Shown: positions 41,582 through 51,645, counted from the first letter of the stretch. The stretch: DNA of 64,000 nucleotides from JACCZX01 sp963791315 (GCA_963791315.1 CAWBRQ010000006.1:62001-126000); one strand, 5' to 3'. Translations and numbers: made by a program. Notes: a model not told the origin generated them from the sequence alone.

Positions 41582-42727
41582 TGGCGGGCGAACGCACGAT
41601 CGCGTTCGTCGCGGGCGAAGCATCTGGCGACCTGCTCGCAGCGCCTGTCGTCTCCGAAATTCTGCAACGCGCACCCGACATGCGCTGCGTCGGCATCGGC
41701 GGCGACCGCATGATCGGTGCCGGATTCGATGCCTGGCACCACGTGCGCGAGCTGTCGGTTCGCGGCTACGTCGAAGTGCTGCGCCATCTGCCGCGGCTGC
41801 TGCAGCTCCGCCGGCGCTGCGCGACCGGGTGGTGGCGACGAAGCCACAAGTCTTCGTCGGCGTCGATGCGCCGGACTTCAACCTGGCGCTCGAGGAACAA
41901 CTGCGCGGGCAGGGCGTGCGCACCGTGCACTTCGTCAGCCCGTCGATCTGGGCCTGGCGCGCCGAGCGCATCAAGCAGATCGCGCGCGCGGTCGACCGCA
42001 TGCTGCTCGTCTTTCCGTTCGAGCAGAAAATTTACGACGACGCCGGAATTCCCGCGAGCTACGTCGGGCATCCGCTCGCCAGCATGATCCCGATGGTTCC
42101 GAACGCAGCGGCCGCCCGCCAACGACTCGGCCTGCAAGCGGAAGGAGAGCTGGTCGCCGTGCTGCTCGGCTCGCGTCCAGACGAGGTGCGCCATAACGGT
42201 CCGACTCTTCATCGCCGCGATGGCGTTGATCGCCGCCGAGCAGCCGTCGATACGCTTCGTGATGCCCGTCGCGGATCCGGCGCTGCGCAGCTCGATCGAA
42301 CATATGATCGCCACACGACCAGGACTCTCCGCCGAAAGTCGATATCGTCAACGGCCGTTCGCACGACTGCCTCGAAGCATCGGACGTCGTCCTCGTCGCG
42401 AGCGGCACCGCGACGCTCGAGGCGGCGCTGTTCAAGCGACCGATGGTGATCGCGTACAAAATGTCGCCGCTGACCGCGTGGATCATGTGGCGCAAGGGTA
42501 GGATTCCCTACGTCGGACTCCCGAACATACTGGCCGGAGAACTTGTCGTTCCCGAACTGCTTCAACACCACGCAACCCCGGCCGCGCTCGCGCGCGCCGT
42601 GCTCGATTGGCTGCACGACGGCGAGCGCCGCGTGCGCGTCACCGCTCGCTTCACCGACATGCATCACTCGTTGAAGCGCGATACTGCGCGGCTGGTCGCC
42701 GACGCGATATTTGAGGTCGCTCAGTGA
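41581..42727 (+). CDS. lpxB: Lipid-A-disaccharide synthase (three frameshifts)
   Basis: Starts MAGERTIAFVAGEASGDLLA, with the family-typical GEASGD. Breaks near 41825, 42200 and 42345 separate VFVGVDAPDFNLALEEQLRG, FVSPSIWAWRAERIKQIARA, LVFPFEQKIYDDAGIP, ASYVGHPL, then RFVMPVADPALR, and finally ASDVVLVASGTATLEAALFK and the end. About 381 residues. GT-B glycosyltransferase joining UDP-diacylglucosamine to lipid X at the inner membrane. Confidence 0.95.
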
Positions 42728-43389
42728 AGGTGCGTTCGTTTCGCATCACGTTTCGACGCCGCAAGCACGTCACCGGCGATTTGTTCGAGCAAGCTGCGCT
42801 GGCAACCGGCTTGATCTGCGGCATCGACGAAGCAGGGTGCGGTCCGCTCGCCGGCCCGGTGGTCGCGGCCGCAGTGATCCTCGATCCCAAGCGCCGCATC
42901 TACGGCCTGCGCGATTCAAAGGTGCTGAAGCCCGAGCGCCGCGAGCAACTCGCCAAGCGCATCCGCGAGCGCGCGATCGCATGGGCGGTCGCCGAAGCCA
43001 GCGTCGACGAAATCGACAGCATCAACATTCTGCAAGCAAGACTGCTCGCGATGCGTCGAGCGGTGGATGCTTTGAAGGTAGTGCCTCAGTACGCGCTGGT
43101 CGACGGCAATCAGATGCCACGGCTGCCGTTCCCCGGCCGCGCGATCATCGCCGGCGACGCGCTCGAGCCCGCAATTTCCGCCGCATCGATCCTCGCCAAG
43201 ACCGTCCGCGACGGCATGATGCGTGCGTTCGACGCCGTGCATCCGGGCTACGGGTTCGCGCAGCACATGGGCTACGCCACTCCCGAACACTGCGAGCGCC
43301 TGCAAGCACTCGGCCCCTGCATCCTGCATCGACGCAGCTTCGCCCCGGTTCGCATGCTCGTCGAAGAAGATGCGGATCTCTTCGACTGA
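42724..43389 (+). CDS. rnhB: Ribonuclease HII with basic N-terminal extension
   Basis: 221 residues. The active site is LICGIDEAGCGPLAGPVVAA (Asp-Glu), with a second Asp in YALVDGN, and HPGYGFAQHMGYATPEH near the end. About 24 extra residues precede the core, basic at first (KVRSFRITFRRRKH); the GTG overlaps the lpxB stop. It removes RNA from RNA/DNA hybrids and single ribonucleotides. Confidence 0.94.
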   Translation: MKVRSFRITFRRRKHVTGDLFEQAALATGLICGIDEAGCGPLAGPVVAAAVILDPKRRIYGLRDSKVLKPERREQLAKRIRERAIAWAVAEASVDEIDSINILQARLLAMRRAVDALKVVPQYALVDGNQMPRLPFPGRAIIAGDALEPAISAASILAKTVRDGMMRAFDAVHPGYGFAQHMGYATPEHCERLQALGPCILHRRSFAPVRMLVEEDADLFD

Positions 43390-44168
43390 CAATCCGATCT
43401 ATCGGCGGCTGAAGCAGCTCGCGACATCGCCGCGCGCGTGCAGAGACGCACATCGAACGCTGATAGAAGGCGTGCATCTGCTGCAAGCAGCGCTCGACGC
43501 GCGCGTGTCGATTCAAACGCTGGTGCTGCGTGGCGCCGAGCAATCCGCCGAAGCGCTTGCACTTGTGCCGCGAGCGGAAGCGCAATCGAAGGCGAAGTTG
43601 ATCGAACTCGCGCCAGTGCTGTACGACGCGATATCCCCCGTCGAGCACGGCGCGGGCGTGCTGGCCGAAATCGAATTTGAAACACCGTCCTGGCCGAAGC
43701 AAATCGTCGACGATGCGATTTATCTCGACAACGTGCAGGACCCAGGCAATGTCGGCACGCTGCTACGGACCGCCGCGGCGGCCGGCGTGCGGCACGCGAT
43801 CGCCGGGGCGGGATGCGCATTCTTCTGGTCGCCGAAAGTCATGCGCGCCGCAATGGGAGCGCACTTCGTGCTTGATCTGCACGAGCAGATAGCGCCTCAG
43901 GCAGTGCGCGATGCGTTCGCAGGCGAAATCCTCGCCGCAGATGCAACGGGCGGTGAAGACTTGTTCGCAGCGGAGTGGGGTAAGAGACGCTACGCTTTGG
44001 CTGTTCGGCGGTGAAGGGCAGGGACTCACAGAAGAAGCGCTGCTAGCGGCAAACCGCCGACTGCGCATTCCAATCGACAGCCGAGTCGAATCGTTGAATG
44101 TCGGTGCAGCAGCGGCAGTGTGCTTATTCGAGCAGAAGCGGAGGCGCGGATACCTCGCCCTCCGCTAG
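43370..44168 (+). CDS. TrmH/SpoU family RNA 2'-O-methyltransferase (one frameshift)
   Basis: The ATG lies inside the last 20 bases of rnhB. The N-terminal substrate domain (CRDAHRTLIEGVHLLQAAL) is followed by the SPOUT knot motifs IYLDNVQDPGNVGTLLRTAA, GGEGQGLTEEALLAANRRL and IDSRVESLNVGAAAAVCLFE; the frame breaks near 44000 between them. About 265 residues. It methylates rRNA or tRNA; the exact target cannot be told. Last gene of the plus-strand cluster. Confidence 0.9.
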
Positions 44169-44183
44169 GGCAGCGACCGTTCC

Positions 44184-46042
44184 CTATCGCCGAACGTCCA
44201 ACGCGACGCCATCGGTGTTCAGTTCGCGTGCGAGGCGTGCGCGATTAATGATGAAGTCGTTCTTCTTCGCTTCGGCACTGAGGAATACGTCGAGGTTACC
44301 ATGCTCAGCCTGAAGCGCCGGAACGAGCTCCAAGAACACCGCAGTCAACTGCGGGTCGAAGTGCTTGCCGCTTTCAGTCCAATGTGGCGCAACGCATCTT
44401 CGATTGACCACGCCTCCTTGTAGCTGCGCTTATGCGTAAGAGCGTCGTAAACGTCCGACAACGCGGTGATGCGCGCGCTCAGCGGAATCATCTCGCCCTT
44501 AATTTGCCGCGGATATCCGCTGCCATCCCACTTCTCGTGGTGGTTAAAGGCGATCTCCTGCGCCACAAACAGCTGTCCGAGGCCGCCTTCACCAATGATT
44601 TCCCAGCCGAACTCGCAATGCCGCTCCATGATCGTCCGCTCTTCCGGGCGTAAAGCGGCCGGGCTTCAGCAGGATCGACTCCGGAATGCGGATCTTGCCC
44701 ACGTCGTGCAGGCGGGCCGAGAGATCGATCATCTGGCACAGCTCATCGTCCAAGCCCATCTTCCTGGCCAGTTCCCGTGCCATTGCCCCGACCCGGTAGC
44801 AGTGCTCACCGGTTTCGTCGTCGTGGAATTCGACTGTGACGCTGTTGCGCTCCAGAACCTGCGTGAGCTCGCCCAAGTCCTGCATTGAGAAGCGCTGGAA
44901 CTTGAGTTCGTGCTGCTGCAAGTCCATCGCCGCCTCGGCCCGCGCGTCCAGCGCCTTCTTGACTTGGACGACGTGGCGGTGGTGATGCTCCAGCAGGTTC
45001 TTTACCCTGCTGTCGCGGTTAAGTCGGATGACTTCCTGCTGGAACACCAGGGCATTGTTCGGTTGCTTGGCAACTTCGTAGGCTCGGACGATCGTCGGCC
45101 AGCGCGTCCCGCAAGCGCGCTTGGAACGCCGCGCCGACTCTCGTTTATCGCGCGCTGCAGCCTGGAAAGGCCAATGTCGCAGGTGGCTGCGTCATGCACT
45201 TCGGCCAGGCCCAGCGCCATCTCGGCGTACAACTCGCCCAGCGTGCCGGCGCCTTTGGCGTGCAGTCGCGCCAGGCGGGCGCGTTCGAGCGCCAGCGGGA
45301 CATTCCGCACCTCGAGCAGCAGGCGCGTGTAGGCAAACTCGATCGTTGCGCGCGTCATGCGCTCGGCGTCGTCGCTCGGCTCCGCCAAGCAGTTCGATCG
45401 CCCGCTCGGCGGCCGCCAATCCTCGCGGAGAAATCGCGAAGATAAAGAGAGGCGACTGCAATGTTGACTAGAGGGACTGCCTGCGTCAGACGGAGTGTCG
45501 CTGCGGGATCGGCGACCTCGATCGACCGCTCGTAGCACGGAATGGCCATGCTGAACTGGCCCGCGTACTGGTGGGCCAGCCCCAGGTTGTTGAAGATGCC
45601 GGATTCCTGCTCCGAGTCGCCCGCGCTGCGCGCCGCAGGCAAGGCACGCGTCAACGCGGTCATGGCCGCCGGAAAGTTTCCCGTCTCTATGTACATCACG
45701 CCCAGCATTTTCAGGCATTTGGCGAGAACGAGGTCGTTATTTAGGCGCTCCGCGACTGCAACTGCTTGGTTCGCTGGTTCGATCCCGTCGAATGGAAGGC
45801 CGCGCAGATACCTGTTGCGCGCAATCCCGAGCAGGCACATCGCGCGAGCTTCGGTCGCTGGTTCGTCGGGTAGCGCCAAAAAGGCGTCCCATGCCAGATC
45901 GAAAATTTCGGAGCCATCCCCGGTGGCGGGGGCCTTACGCAGGTGTTCGTTCTAGCCGCTGAAACCGCTCTTGAAGGTCGGGCGCGTCCGCGAACGGCAA
46001 CAGGTCGGCCCAAGCAGTCATTGACTGATCAGCAACAAGCAT
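44184..46042 (-). CDS. TPR-repeat HD-GYP protein 1 (frameshifts)
   Basis: Starts MLVADQSMTAWADLLPFADA (ATG 46042, alternative 46021). The N-terminal half is TPR-like: LVLAKCLKMLGVMYIETGNF and NNLGLAHQYAGQFSMAIPCY. The C-terminal HD-GYP domain keeps the metal residues: GEHCYRVGAMARELARKMGL, SARLHDVGKIRIPESILLKP, ERHCEFGWEI, NHHEKWDGSGYPRQIKG and TALSDVYDALTH. Frame breaks near 45950, 45430, 45365, 45090, 44650 and 44390; about 619 residues restored. Inferred: cytosolic cyclic-di-GMP phosphodiesterase controlled through the TPR domain. Divergent from a small VGGG peptide gene. Confidence 0.85.
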
Positions 46043-46060
46043 TTAACTTTCGGAGGTCGG

Positions 46061-46105
46061 ATGGATTCAGTAAAACAAACTACACGTCCGATTGACCCTG
46101 GTTAG
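46061..46105 (+). CDS. Possible 14-residue leader peptide
   Basis: MDSVKQTTRPIDPG, ATG to TAG, with GGAGG four bases upstream. It ends one base before a hairpin and 63 bases before the small VGGG peptide gene at 46169. It could be a regulatory leader frame; the evidence is only the ribosome site and the position. Confidence 0.25.
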   Translation: MDSVKQTTRPIDPG

Positions 46106-46106
46106 A

Positions 46107-46129
46107 CCCAAAAAGCGCAAGCTTTTGGG
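46107..46129 (+). repeat. Hairpin in the leader of the first small peptide gene
   Basis: CCCAAAAAGC and GCTTTTGGG around a GCAA tetraloop, with one bulged A. No U-tract follows on either strand, so it is not a standard terminator. It may stop partial readthrough or structure the 5' leader of the peptide transcript. Confidence 0.5.
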
Positions 46130-46168
46130 CCAATTCGGGGCGTGAAATACCTTCGCGCGGAGGGAACC

Positions 46169-46273
46169 ATGGAAGTTGTTATCGAAACACAAGAAGAAGT
46201 AACGGAACAACCTGTTGTGATTGAGCTGTCCGCTGAGTGCCTGAGCATGGTGGGCGGCGGGGTTGCCACGTAG
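46169..46273 (+). CDS. Small acidic peptide with VGGG motif (34 aa), peptide A
   Basis: 34 residues, ATG to TAG, with an excellent ribosome site (GGAGGG, four bases before the ATG). The sequence is acidic first (MEVVIETQEEVTEQ), then PVVIELSAECLSMVGGG, ending VAT. It shares TEQ..IEL....L..VGGG with peptide B 125 bases away. The LxxVGGG end recalls double-glycine leader peptides of secreted bacteriocins and RiPPs, but only three residues follow the GGG, so if cleaved the product would be tiny or the leader itself would be the signal. It is divergent from TPR-HD-GYP gene 1 and followed by a strong terminator. No transporter or modification enzyme is in the window. Confidence 0.7.
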   Translation: MEVVIETQEEVTEQPVVIELSAECLSMVGGGVAT

Positions 46274-46339
46274 TTCTCTGAGCAGCAGCTAATACGGCGA
46301 CTGCGTTGGTCAAACAAGCAGCGCCGGAGTTGAAATGAA

Positions 46340-46366
46340 ACGCCCCGCATCGCGGGGCGTTTTTTT
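46340..46366. terminator. Strong bidirectional rho-independent terminator shared by the two small peptide genes
   Basis: Perfect 9-bp stem ACGCCCCGC / GCGGGGCGT with an ATC loop and a run of T residues on the plus strand; on the minus strand the stem is followed by TTTCATTTCA. It ends peptide A transcription (plus) and peptide B transcription (minus). Confidence 0.93.
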
Positions 46367-46397
46367 GCTTTGCCGGGGGCAGGAACCCCCTGCATGT

Positions 46398-46526
46398 TTA
46401 CATAAATGTTTGGCCGATCGTGCCGCCGCCAACCAAGTCCAAATCCGACAGTCGCAGTTCAATTCCGTACTGTTCTGTTTCCGTGCCTTGCTCTTCAACG
46501 ACTTCAACTTGGTCTGTCGGATTCAT
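46398..46526 (-). CDS. Small acidic peptide with VGGG motif (42 aa), peptide B
   Basis: 42 residues; GAGGAG five bases upstream of the ATG. Acidic head (MNPTDQVEVVEEQGTETEQ), then YGIELRLSDLDLVGGG, then a short tail TIGQTFM. The core TEQ..IEL..(L)S...(L/M)VGGG matches peptide A in the same order and spacing, although the two are on opposite strands and differ elsewhere. The tail after GGG is seven residues. Divergent from TPR-HD-GYP gene 2, convergent with peptide A. Family unknown; it looks like a precursor peptide or a signalling peptide. Confidence 0.72.
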   Translation of the reverse strand: MNPTDQVEVVEEQGTETEQYGIELRLSDLDLVGGGTIGQTFM

Positions 46527-46684
46527 GTGATCTCCTCGGTTGAAATTATGGCGCCTCGAATAGCGTTAGTTTGACGCTGGCATTAGTCTGCACCTCCAAA
46601 CTTAGAACGGCAATCGCTGGCGAGGGTGACTACCGTACATTGGCGGATCACGCACAATGCTCAGCTACACATGACGGCCAGTAT

Positions 46685-48528
46685 ATGAACGAGGGGGCGA
46701 GTCAAAGGCTGTTAGAAATCGAAAGGGAGCTCGAATCCAATCTGGCATCACCACGGCCTGACACTTTAGCGTTTCTGAACGATGCAATGGCCTGGCTGCG
46801 GGAGATTCCGTTCCATGTCGAGCCGGCGCGGAGAGTTCAGTGTCTGCTCAGCATTGCCCAGCAGTTTTATCACCAAGGTCAAAGCGTCTTTAGCGGAGTC
46901 GAGCCGGCAGCGCTAGCTGTGATGCTTGCCTCCGATATTGGCGACGCATCGCTGCAACGCAAGTCGCTTACCTTTCAGGGAATTATTCTTTCGCAGACGA
47001 ACAATCCTGGAGATGCTCTACTTTCACTGGCCGAAGCCCTTCGCTTGGCTGAGGAGCTCCGTGATCCGGTTGGGGTTGCTTCGGTGTGGAATAGCCTTGG
47101 TGCCGCCTTTTATGAAGCGGCACTTTATGCGGACGCCCGCCAGTGCTACGAACGAGCACATGTCCTAGCCGCAGAACGAGACGATCTGACTACATCGCAG
47201 CTGTTGCGCTATCGAATGCCGCCACTTGTTGTTTGCACGTGGGCGTGCCTCAAGAAGGAATTGAGAGAATCAGCAAAGCGGTTGCGATGATGCCCTCGCC
47301 GGGTACGCCGGCGCATCTTCTTGTTCGAGTATTCGCTGAAGGCACATTCATTCGTTTGCTACTCATTTCGGGTCGGATTCAGCAAGCGGCCGAACGAGTT
47401 CCATTAGCCAAAAAATTTGCGACCGCGGCTAAGTCCGTTCGAGCCGATATTTCTGCCGCGTGTTCAGAGGGCTTGGTCGAGGTCTATTCCGGGATAGGAG
47501 ATATTGGTCTCTCGCGCGGCATGCAGGCACTCGAAAAGGCCCGTCAAGTGAAGCCCTCGTTGCGCGAAACCCTGCTCGCGATGGTCCAGGCTCACGAAAA
47601 AGCTGGCCGTCCTGAACGTGCGCTGGCTCTGCATCGTGAATTGACGTTGCATATCCGCAAGGCCCAGCACGAGAACATTGTTCGACATCAGGAACTGCAT
47701 TTAAAGCAAATAGAGGCCGATGAGGCAGGCCAGTTTCCGGAGCGGTTGCTGGAAGAAAAAGACGCGGAGTTGACGGAAAAAATCGCTGCACAAACCGTCG
47801 GCACAAAGCAAGGTCGCTTGCTCGAACAAATGGCCTTCACCGCTGAGATGCGCGACGATCCGACCGGCGAGCACTGCTATCGCGTCGCCAAGCTGGCGGC
47901 GTTACTGGCGCAGGCGCACGGCGAGTCGCCGCAGACCTGCGCGACTATTGAGCTCGCGGCGCGGCTGCACGATATTGGCAAGGTCGGCATTCCGGACACG
48001 CTGATGCAGAAGCCGACGCTGCTATCGGACGGCGAGCGTCAGATTTTGGAGACACACGCGAAGACCGGCGCTGAGCTGCTAGCGCGAACGAAGGTTTCGT
48101 ATGGCGAACTGGCGGAGGACATCGCCCGTCATCATCATGAGCGCTGGGACGGACACGGATATCCCGACGGCATTTTCGGTTCGGCGATTCCGCTTGCGGC
48201 GCGCATCGTCGCCGTGTGCGATGTCTACGACGCGATGACGCACGACAAGGCGTATCGGCGCGCGCTGTCCGGCGAAGAAGCGCTCGCCGAAATGCTGCGT
48301 GGCCGTGCGCTGCAGTTCGATCCGAAGTTGATTGACCTGTTCGGTCCGATGATCACGCGCCTGCGCGCTGAGCACGCGGACCTCGATGCGTTTCTCGGGC
48401 AGGCCGCGAGGCAAACGGCGCTTACGGTGGCGAGGCAGAAGATTGCGGAGTCGCTGGCCAGGCCGATTGAGGCGGTCGAGCCTGAGCGGCACCCAGCTCG
48501 GCGATCTACAGACGTCAAATACGGCTAG
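46685..48528 (+). CDS. TPR-repeat HD-GYP protein 2 (one frameshift)
   Basis: Likely start ATG 46685 (MNEGASQRLLEIERELESNL); a longer option begins at TTG 46571. TPR-like helices: WNSLGAAFYEAALYADARQC and RKSLTFQGIILSQTNNPGDA. The frame breaks near 47190, in DYIAAVALSNAATCC. The HD-GYP domain from about residue 380 is intact: GEHCYRVAKLAALLAQAHGE, LAARLHDIGKVGIPDTLM, HHHERWDGHGYPDGIFG and VAVCDVYDAMTH. About 614 residues. Inferred: cyclic-di-GMP hydrolase with a peptide- or protein-binding TPR sensor. Peptide B lies immediately upstream in the opposite direction. Confidence 0.87.
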
Positions 48529-48570
48529 CCGTAAACGGATTCGGACTCTTCCCGAATCGCGCTCGAAGCG

Positions 48571-50398
48571 CTACAAAGTTTCTCGCTGAGGCCGCAGCAA
48601 CTTCGCGAGACGACGTTGCTCTTGGACCACGGGCGAGTTCTCCGCGCCCTCGGCCAAGAACCGATCGAGATCGTCAGTCTCGCGCTGTAGTCGCCGCAAG
48701 AGCGATACGAAGAGGCGAGACAGCCGAGGGTCGTACCGTGAGCCGGAGCCCGCTTCAATTTCGGCCAGTGCGGAAGCAAACGAGCGCGGACTTCTGAAGG
48801 GTCGCCAGTGCGTCATTGCATCGAAGCTGTCGCAGATGGCGACGATTCGAGCCGCTATTGGAATGGTTTCGCCTTGCATGCCAGCGGGATACCCGCCGCC
48901 ATCCCAGCGTTCATGCGAGCGTCTAACCGCGTCCGCTACGACGAGTAGCGCATTGTTTTTCAGATTCTCGATTAGACCAGCGCCATCCTCAGAGTGCTTT
49001 CTGAGAAGCGCTTTCTCGCCGTCAGTCAGGGCTTCACGCTTCAGAAGTAATTGGTCCGGTGCAAAGACTTTTCCGACGTCGTGCAATAGGCCTGCCAACC
49101 GAGCGTTTGCGATCTCTTCCGCCGAACAGTCCGCTTCACGCGCTAGTAACTCGCTCAGTCGAGCGACGCGATAAACGTGTTCACCGTTTGAAAACGTGTC
49201 CTCTTCACGCAGTTCTGCGCGAATCGCCAAGCCGACGAGATGCTCGATGCGCTCATCCGATACTGCTCCGAGGTGCGCGGCTTGCGCTAGCAGAGTGCTG
49301 CGATGCTCTTTGGCCCTGGCGTCCGCCAGGTCATCAAGCTCCCACCGCCTGTCGCCAATGATCTCTATTGGCAATGCATAGCTCGTCACGCCAACATGAA
49401 GCGACATGTCGAGTTGAGCAGCTTCGCGCAAAAACTGCAGCGCCTCTTCCGGTCGTCCCGCGCCCTGCAGAGCCGCGACGGCGACGTCAAGGCTGGTGCG
49501 ATACAGAGCGAAACGACTCTTGTTTCTCTTTACTTCGGCAAATAGAGCATCGATCGCTTCATTCGACGGTTGCTGTGTCGTGAGCATCGCTACTAGAAGC
49601 GATGCGAGCCGAGCCAATCGTCGTCCCGACCTCGCCTGCGCCCGACGCCAACTCAGCGTGCGCATCTCGCGTGCTCCCCTGCTTGCCGGATATCGCCAAT
49701 AGCAACGCGCAACTGAGCCAAGAGCAATTCGACATCGATGCGCACGATACGGCCTGCTTCCACGGACTGCACGATTCGTTAGAAACGAGCGCGCGGCTGT
49801 GTGCTGCTTCAAGTCCGCGTTGGATCTCCTTGACTCTGAGCAGTAGTTGGCCTTGATTGAGCAGTACGACGGCACGCGAGCATCGATGCAGCCTCTCCGG
49901 GCAATACATCCAATGCTTGTTCGAAACACTCGTAGGCGATGCCGTAGCGAGCACCGTAAAGCTGCGCGACGCCCAAGTTGCTAAGGACGCCGATGAAATC
50001 TGCCTGGCATCTTCGCCAGACCGAGCGTTTTCGAGAGCTTCTAGCAAGACAGGAACTGCGTCCGCCGGTTTCCCCATTTCGGCCAGAAGTCCGCCCATCA
50101 ACTTGAGCGCTTTTGCGAGAAGTAGCGGATCGTTGGCGCGACGCGCAATAGCGGCTGCCTGCGCCAGAGCATACTTGGCCGACCTCATAGTCGAGATCAA
50201 AAAAGTGCCAGCGGCGCAACGAAAAACCAGCACGCTCCGTGAGCTTCTGTCGCTGGCTCTCCCTTCAACTCTCGCAAGCGCAATTTCCGCGGGCGCGAAA
50301 AGAGATTCTTCGTCCGCCAACAACCTGGCCTTAAGACGCTCAAGACGCGCTTCGAGATCAGGAGCCTCCTGCGTACGGCATGTCCGCATCTGATTCAA
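48571..50398 (-). CDS. TPR-repeat HD-GYP protein 3, partly degenerate (frameshifts)
   Basis: Starts TTG 50398 or ATG 50389. TPR-like region (LAKALKLMGGLLAEMGKPAD, LSNLGVAQLYGARYGIAYEC) across three frames (breaks near 50200, 49990, 49880, 49700), then the HD-GYP domain GEHVYRVARLSELLAREAD, AGLLHDVGKVFAPDQLL, SHERWDGGGYPAGMQG and AICDSFDAMTH. One of the paired His residues before the Glu is Ser here (RRSHE instead of HHHE), so activity may be reduced or lost. Convergent with HD-GYP gene 2; 32 bases downstream of the histidine kinase gene, so likely in its operon. Confidence 0.83.
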
Positions 50399-50430
50399 CG
50401 TCGAGTAAACGTTGGCGCGAGTTCATTGCG

Positions 50431-51645
50431 TTACAGGAATCCAGCCGCAGGCAACTTCCGCCGCCCGCCCAGCACATCCAGGATCAACGCAAACGTCGCC
50501 TCGGTCAGCGGCTTGCGCAACACCGGAACCTGTTGCGAGATTCTTATGAGATTCGGATTCCGCGCGTGGCCGGTGACCACGATCATCTTCAGCCCTTGTC
50601 CGCCCCATCGGCCGCGGATCACGTCGAGATAGGTCGTGCAGTCGCCATCCTTCAGTTGGTAATCGAGAATGACGAGATCGGGCATCCGCTTCATCTCGAC
50701 GACGCCATTGAGCCAGACCAGCGGTTCGCTGTGCGCGAATACTTCGACACCCAGGCTGCCGAACAGACGCTCGGTCGTGCGCAGCACGCTGACGTCGTCG
50801 TCGAGAATCGCGACGAGCTTGTTCTTGGCGAGCTTTGCTGCGTCGACGTCGTGCAGACGCGGTTGCGGCGCGACGGTTGTTATCGGCCCGGGCAGCGTGA
50901 TCCGAAACATGGTGCCGCGCTGCGGCGTCGATTCGCAGTTCACCGTTCCGCCCATGCGCTCGGTGTAAAGCCGCACGTTGTAGAGGCCGAGTCCCGAGCG
51001 TGCGGCGGATTGGCCGATCGGCGATAGCGACGGCGCTTTCAGCGGTTCGAAGATGCCCGCGACGGTTTCGGGCTTCATGCCGCGGCCGTTATCGCGAACC
51101 TCGAACACGATGTCATCCTTCTTGCGCCGGGCACCGATCAGAATCTTCTTGCCGTTGGAGTGCCAGATGGCGTTGGCGACCAGGTTGTTCAGGATGCGCT
51201 CGACCCAGCGTTCGTCGGCGACGAAGGCGAGCCGTGAGCGGGCGCCGCGCACAGTGATGTCCAGGTCTTTGGCGAGCGTCATGTTGCTCTTGCATGCGCG
51301 CTCGACCATTTCATCGGCGTTGATCGTGCGCGGGGAAGGGCGCGTGTCGTCGAGCTCCAGACGAATCGCGTCGACCAGGTCTTGCTGAAGATCGATGATC
51401 TGGCGGACGGCGGCCTGCACCGCGACGAGTTCGGCCTTCACCGACGGAATCGATTTCCGGAGCGCCTTGACCGATGTGTTCGCATCCAGATCGTTGACGA
51501 GAATGCGCAGGTTGCGCAGGCTCATCGCCAGTGTTGTCTGCGGCTGGCGGCCGTCGTGATCGAGCGCGACGACGACGCGCACTCGCTCCTCCGGCGTCAT
51601 CGTGCCGGTCAGGCGCGGCATCCTGCGAAAGATCGGGTCGCTCAC
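50431..51645 (-). CDS. Hybrid histidine kinase without membrane segments
   Basis: 404 residues. The dimerisation segment with candidate phospho-His30 in LDHDGRQPQTTLAMSLRNLR is followed by an HATPase domain (N box LNNLVANAIWHS, G1 VRDNGRGMKPETVAGIFEP, G2 SGLGLYNVRLYTERMGG) and a C-terminal receiver domain (ILDDDVSVLRTTERLF, phospho-Asp in DLVILDYQLKDGD, Lys in VLRKPLTEAT). No transmembrane or PAS domain, so it likely takes its signal from a partner, possibly a TPR protein. The start overlaps the response regulator stop (ATGA). Confidence 0.88.
   Translation of the reverse strand: MSDPIFRRMPRLTGTMTPEERVRVVVALDHDGRQPQTTLAMSLRNLRILVNDLDANTSVKALRKSIPSVKAELVAVQAAVRQIIDLQQDLVDAIRLELDDTRPSPRTINADEMVERACKSNMTLAKDLDITVRGARSRLAFVADERWVERILNNLVANAIWHSNGKKILIGARRKKDDIVFEVRDNGRGMKPETVAGIFEPLKAPSLSPIGQSAARSGLGLYNVRLYTERMGGTVNCESTPQRGTMFRITLPGPITTVAPQPRLHDVDAAKLAKNKLVAILDDDVSVLRTTERLFGSLGVEVFAHSEPLVWLNGVVEMKRMPDLVILDYQLKDGDCTTYLDVIRGRWGGQGLKMIVVTGHARNPNLIRISQQVPVLRKPLTEATFALILDVLGGRRKLPAAGFL

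Noticed and set aside
46107..46129. Terminator for HD-GYP gene 1 or the 14-codon frame
   Set aside because: No U-tract on either strand; kept only as a leader hairpin.
46169..46526. Classical bacteriocin or lanthipeptide cluster
   Set aside because: No peptidase-containing ABC transporter, LanM/LanBC, radical-SAM or YcaO gene in the window, and the parts after the GG motif are only 3 and 7 residues.
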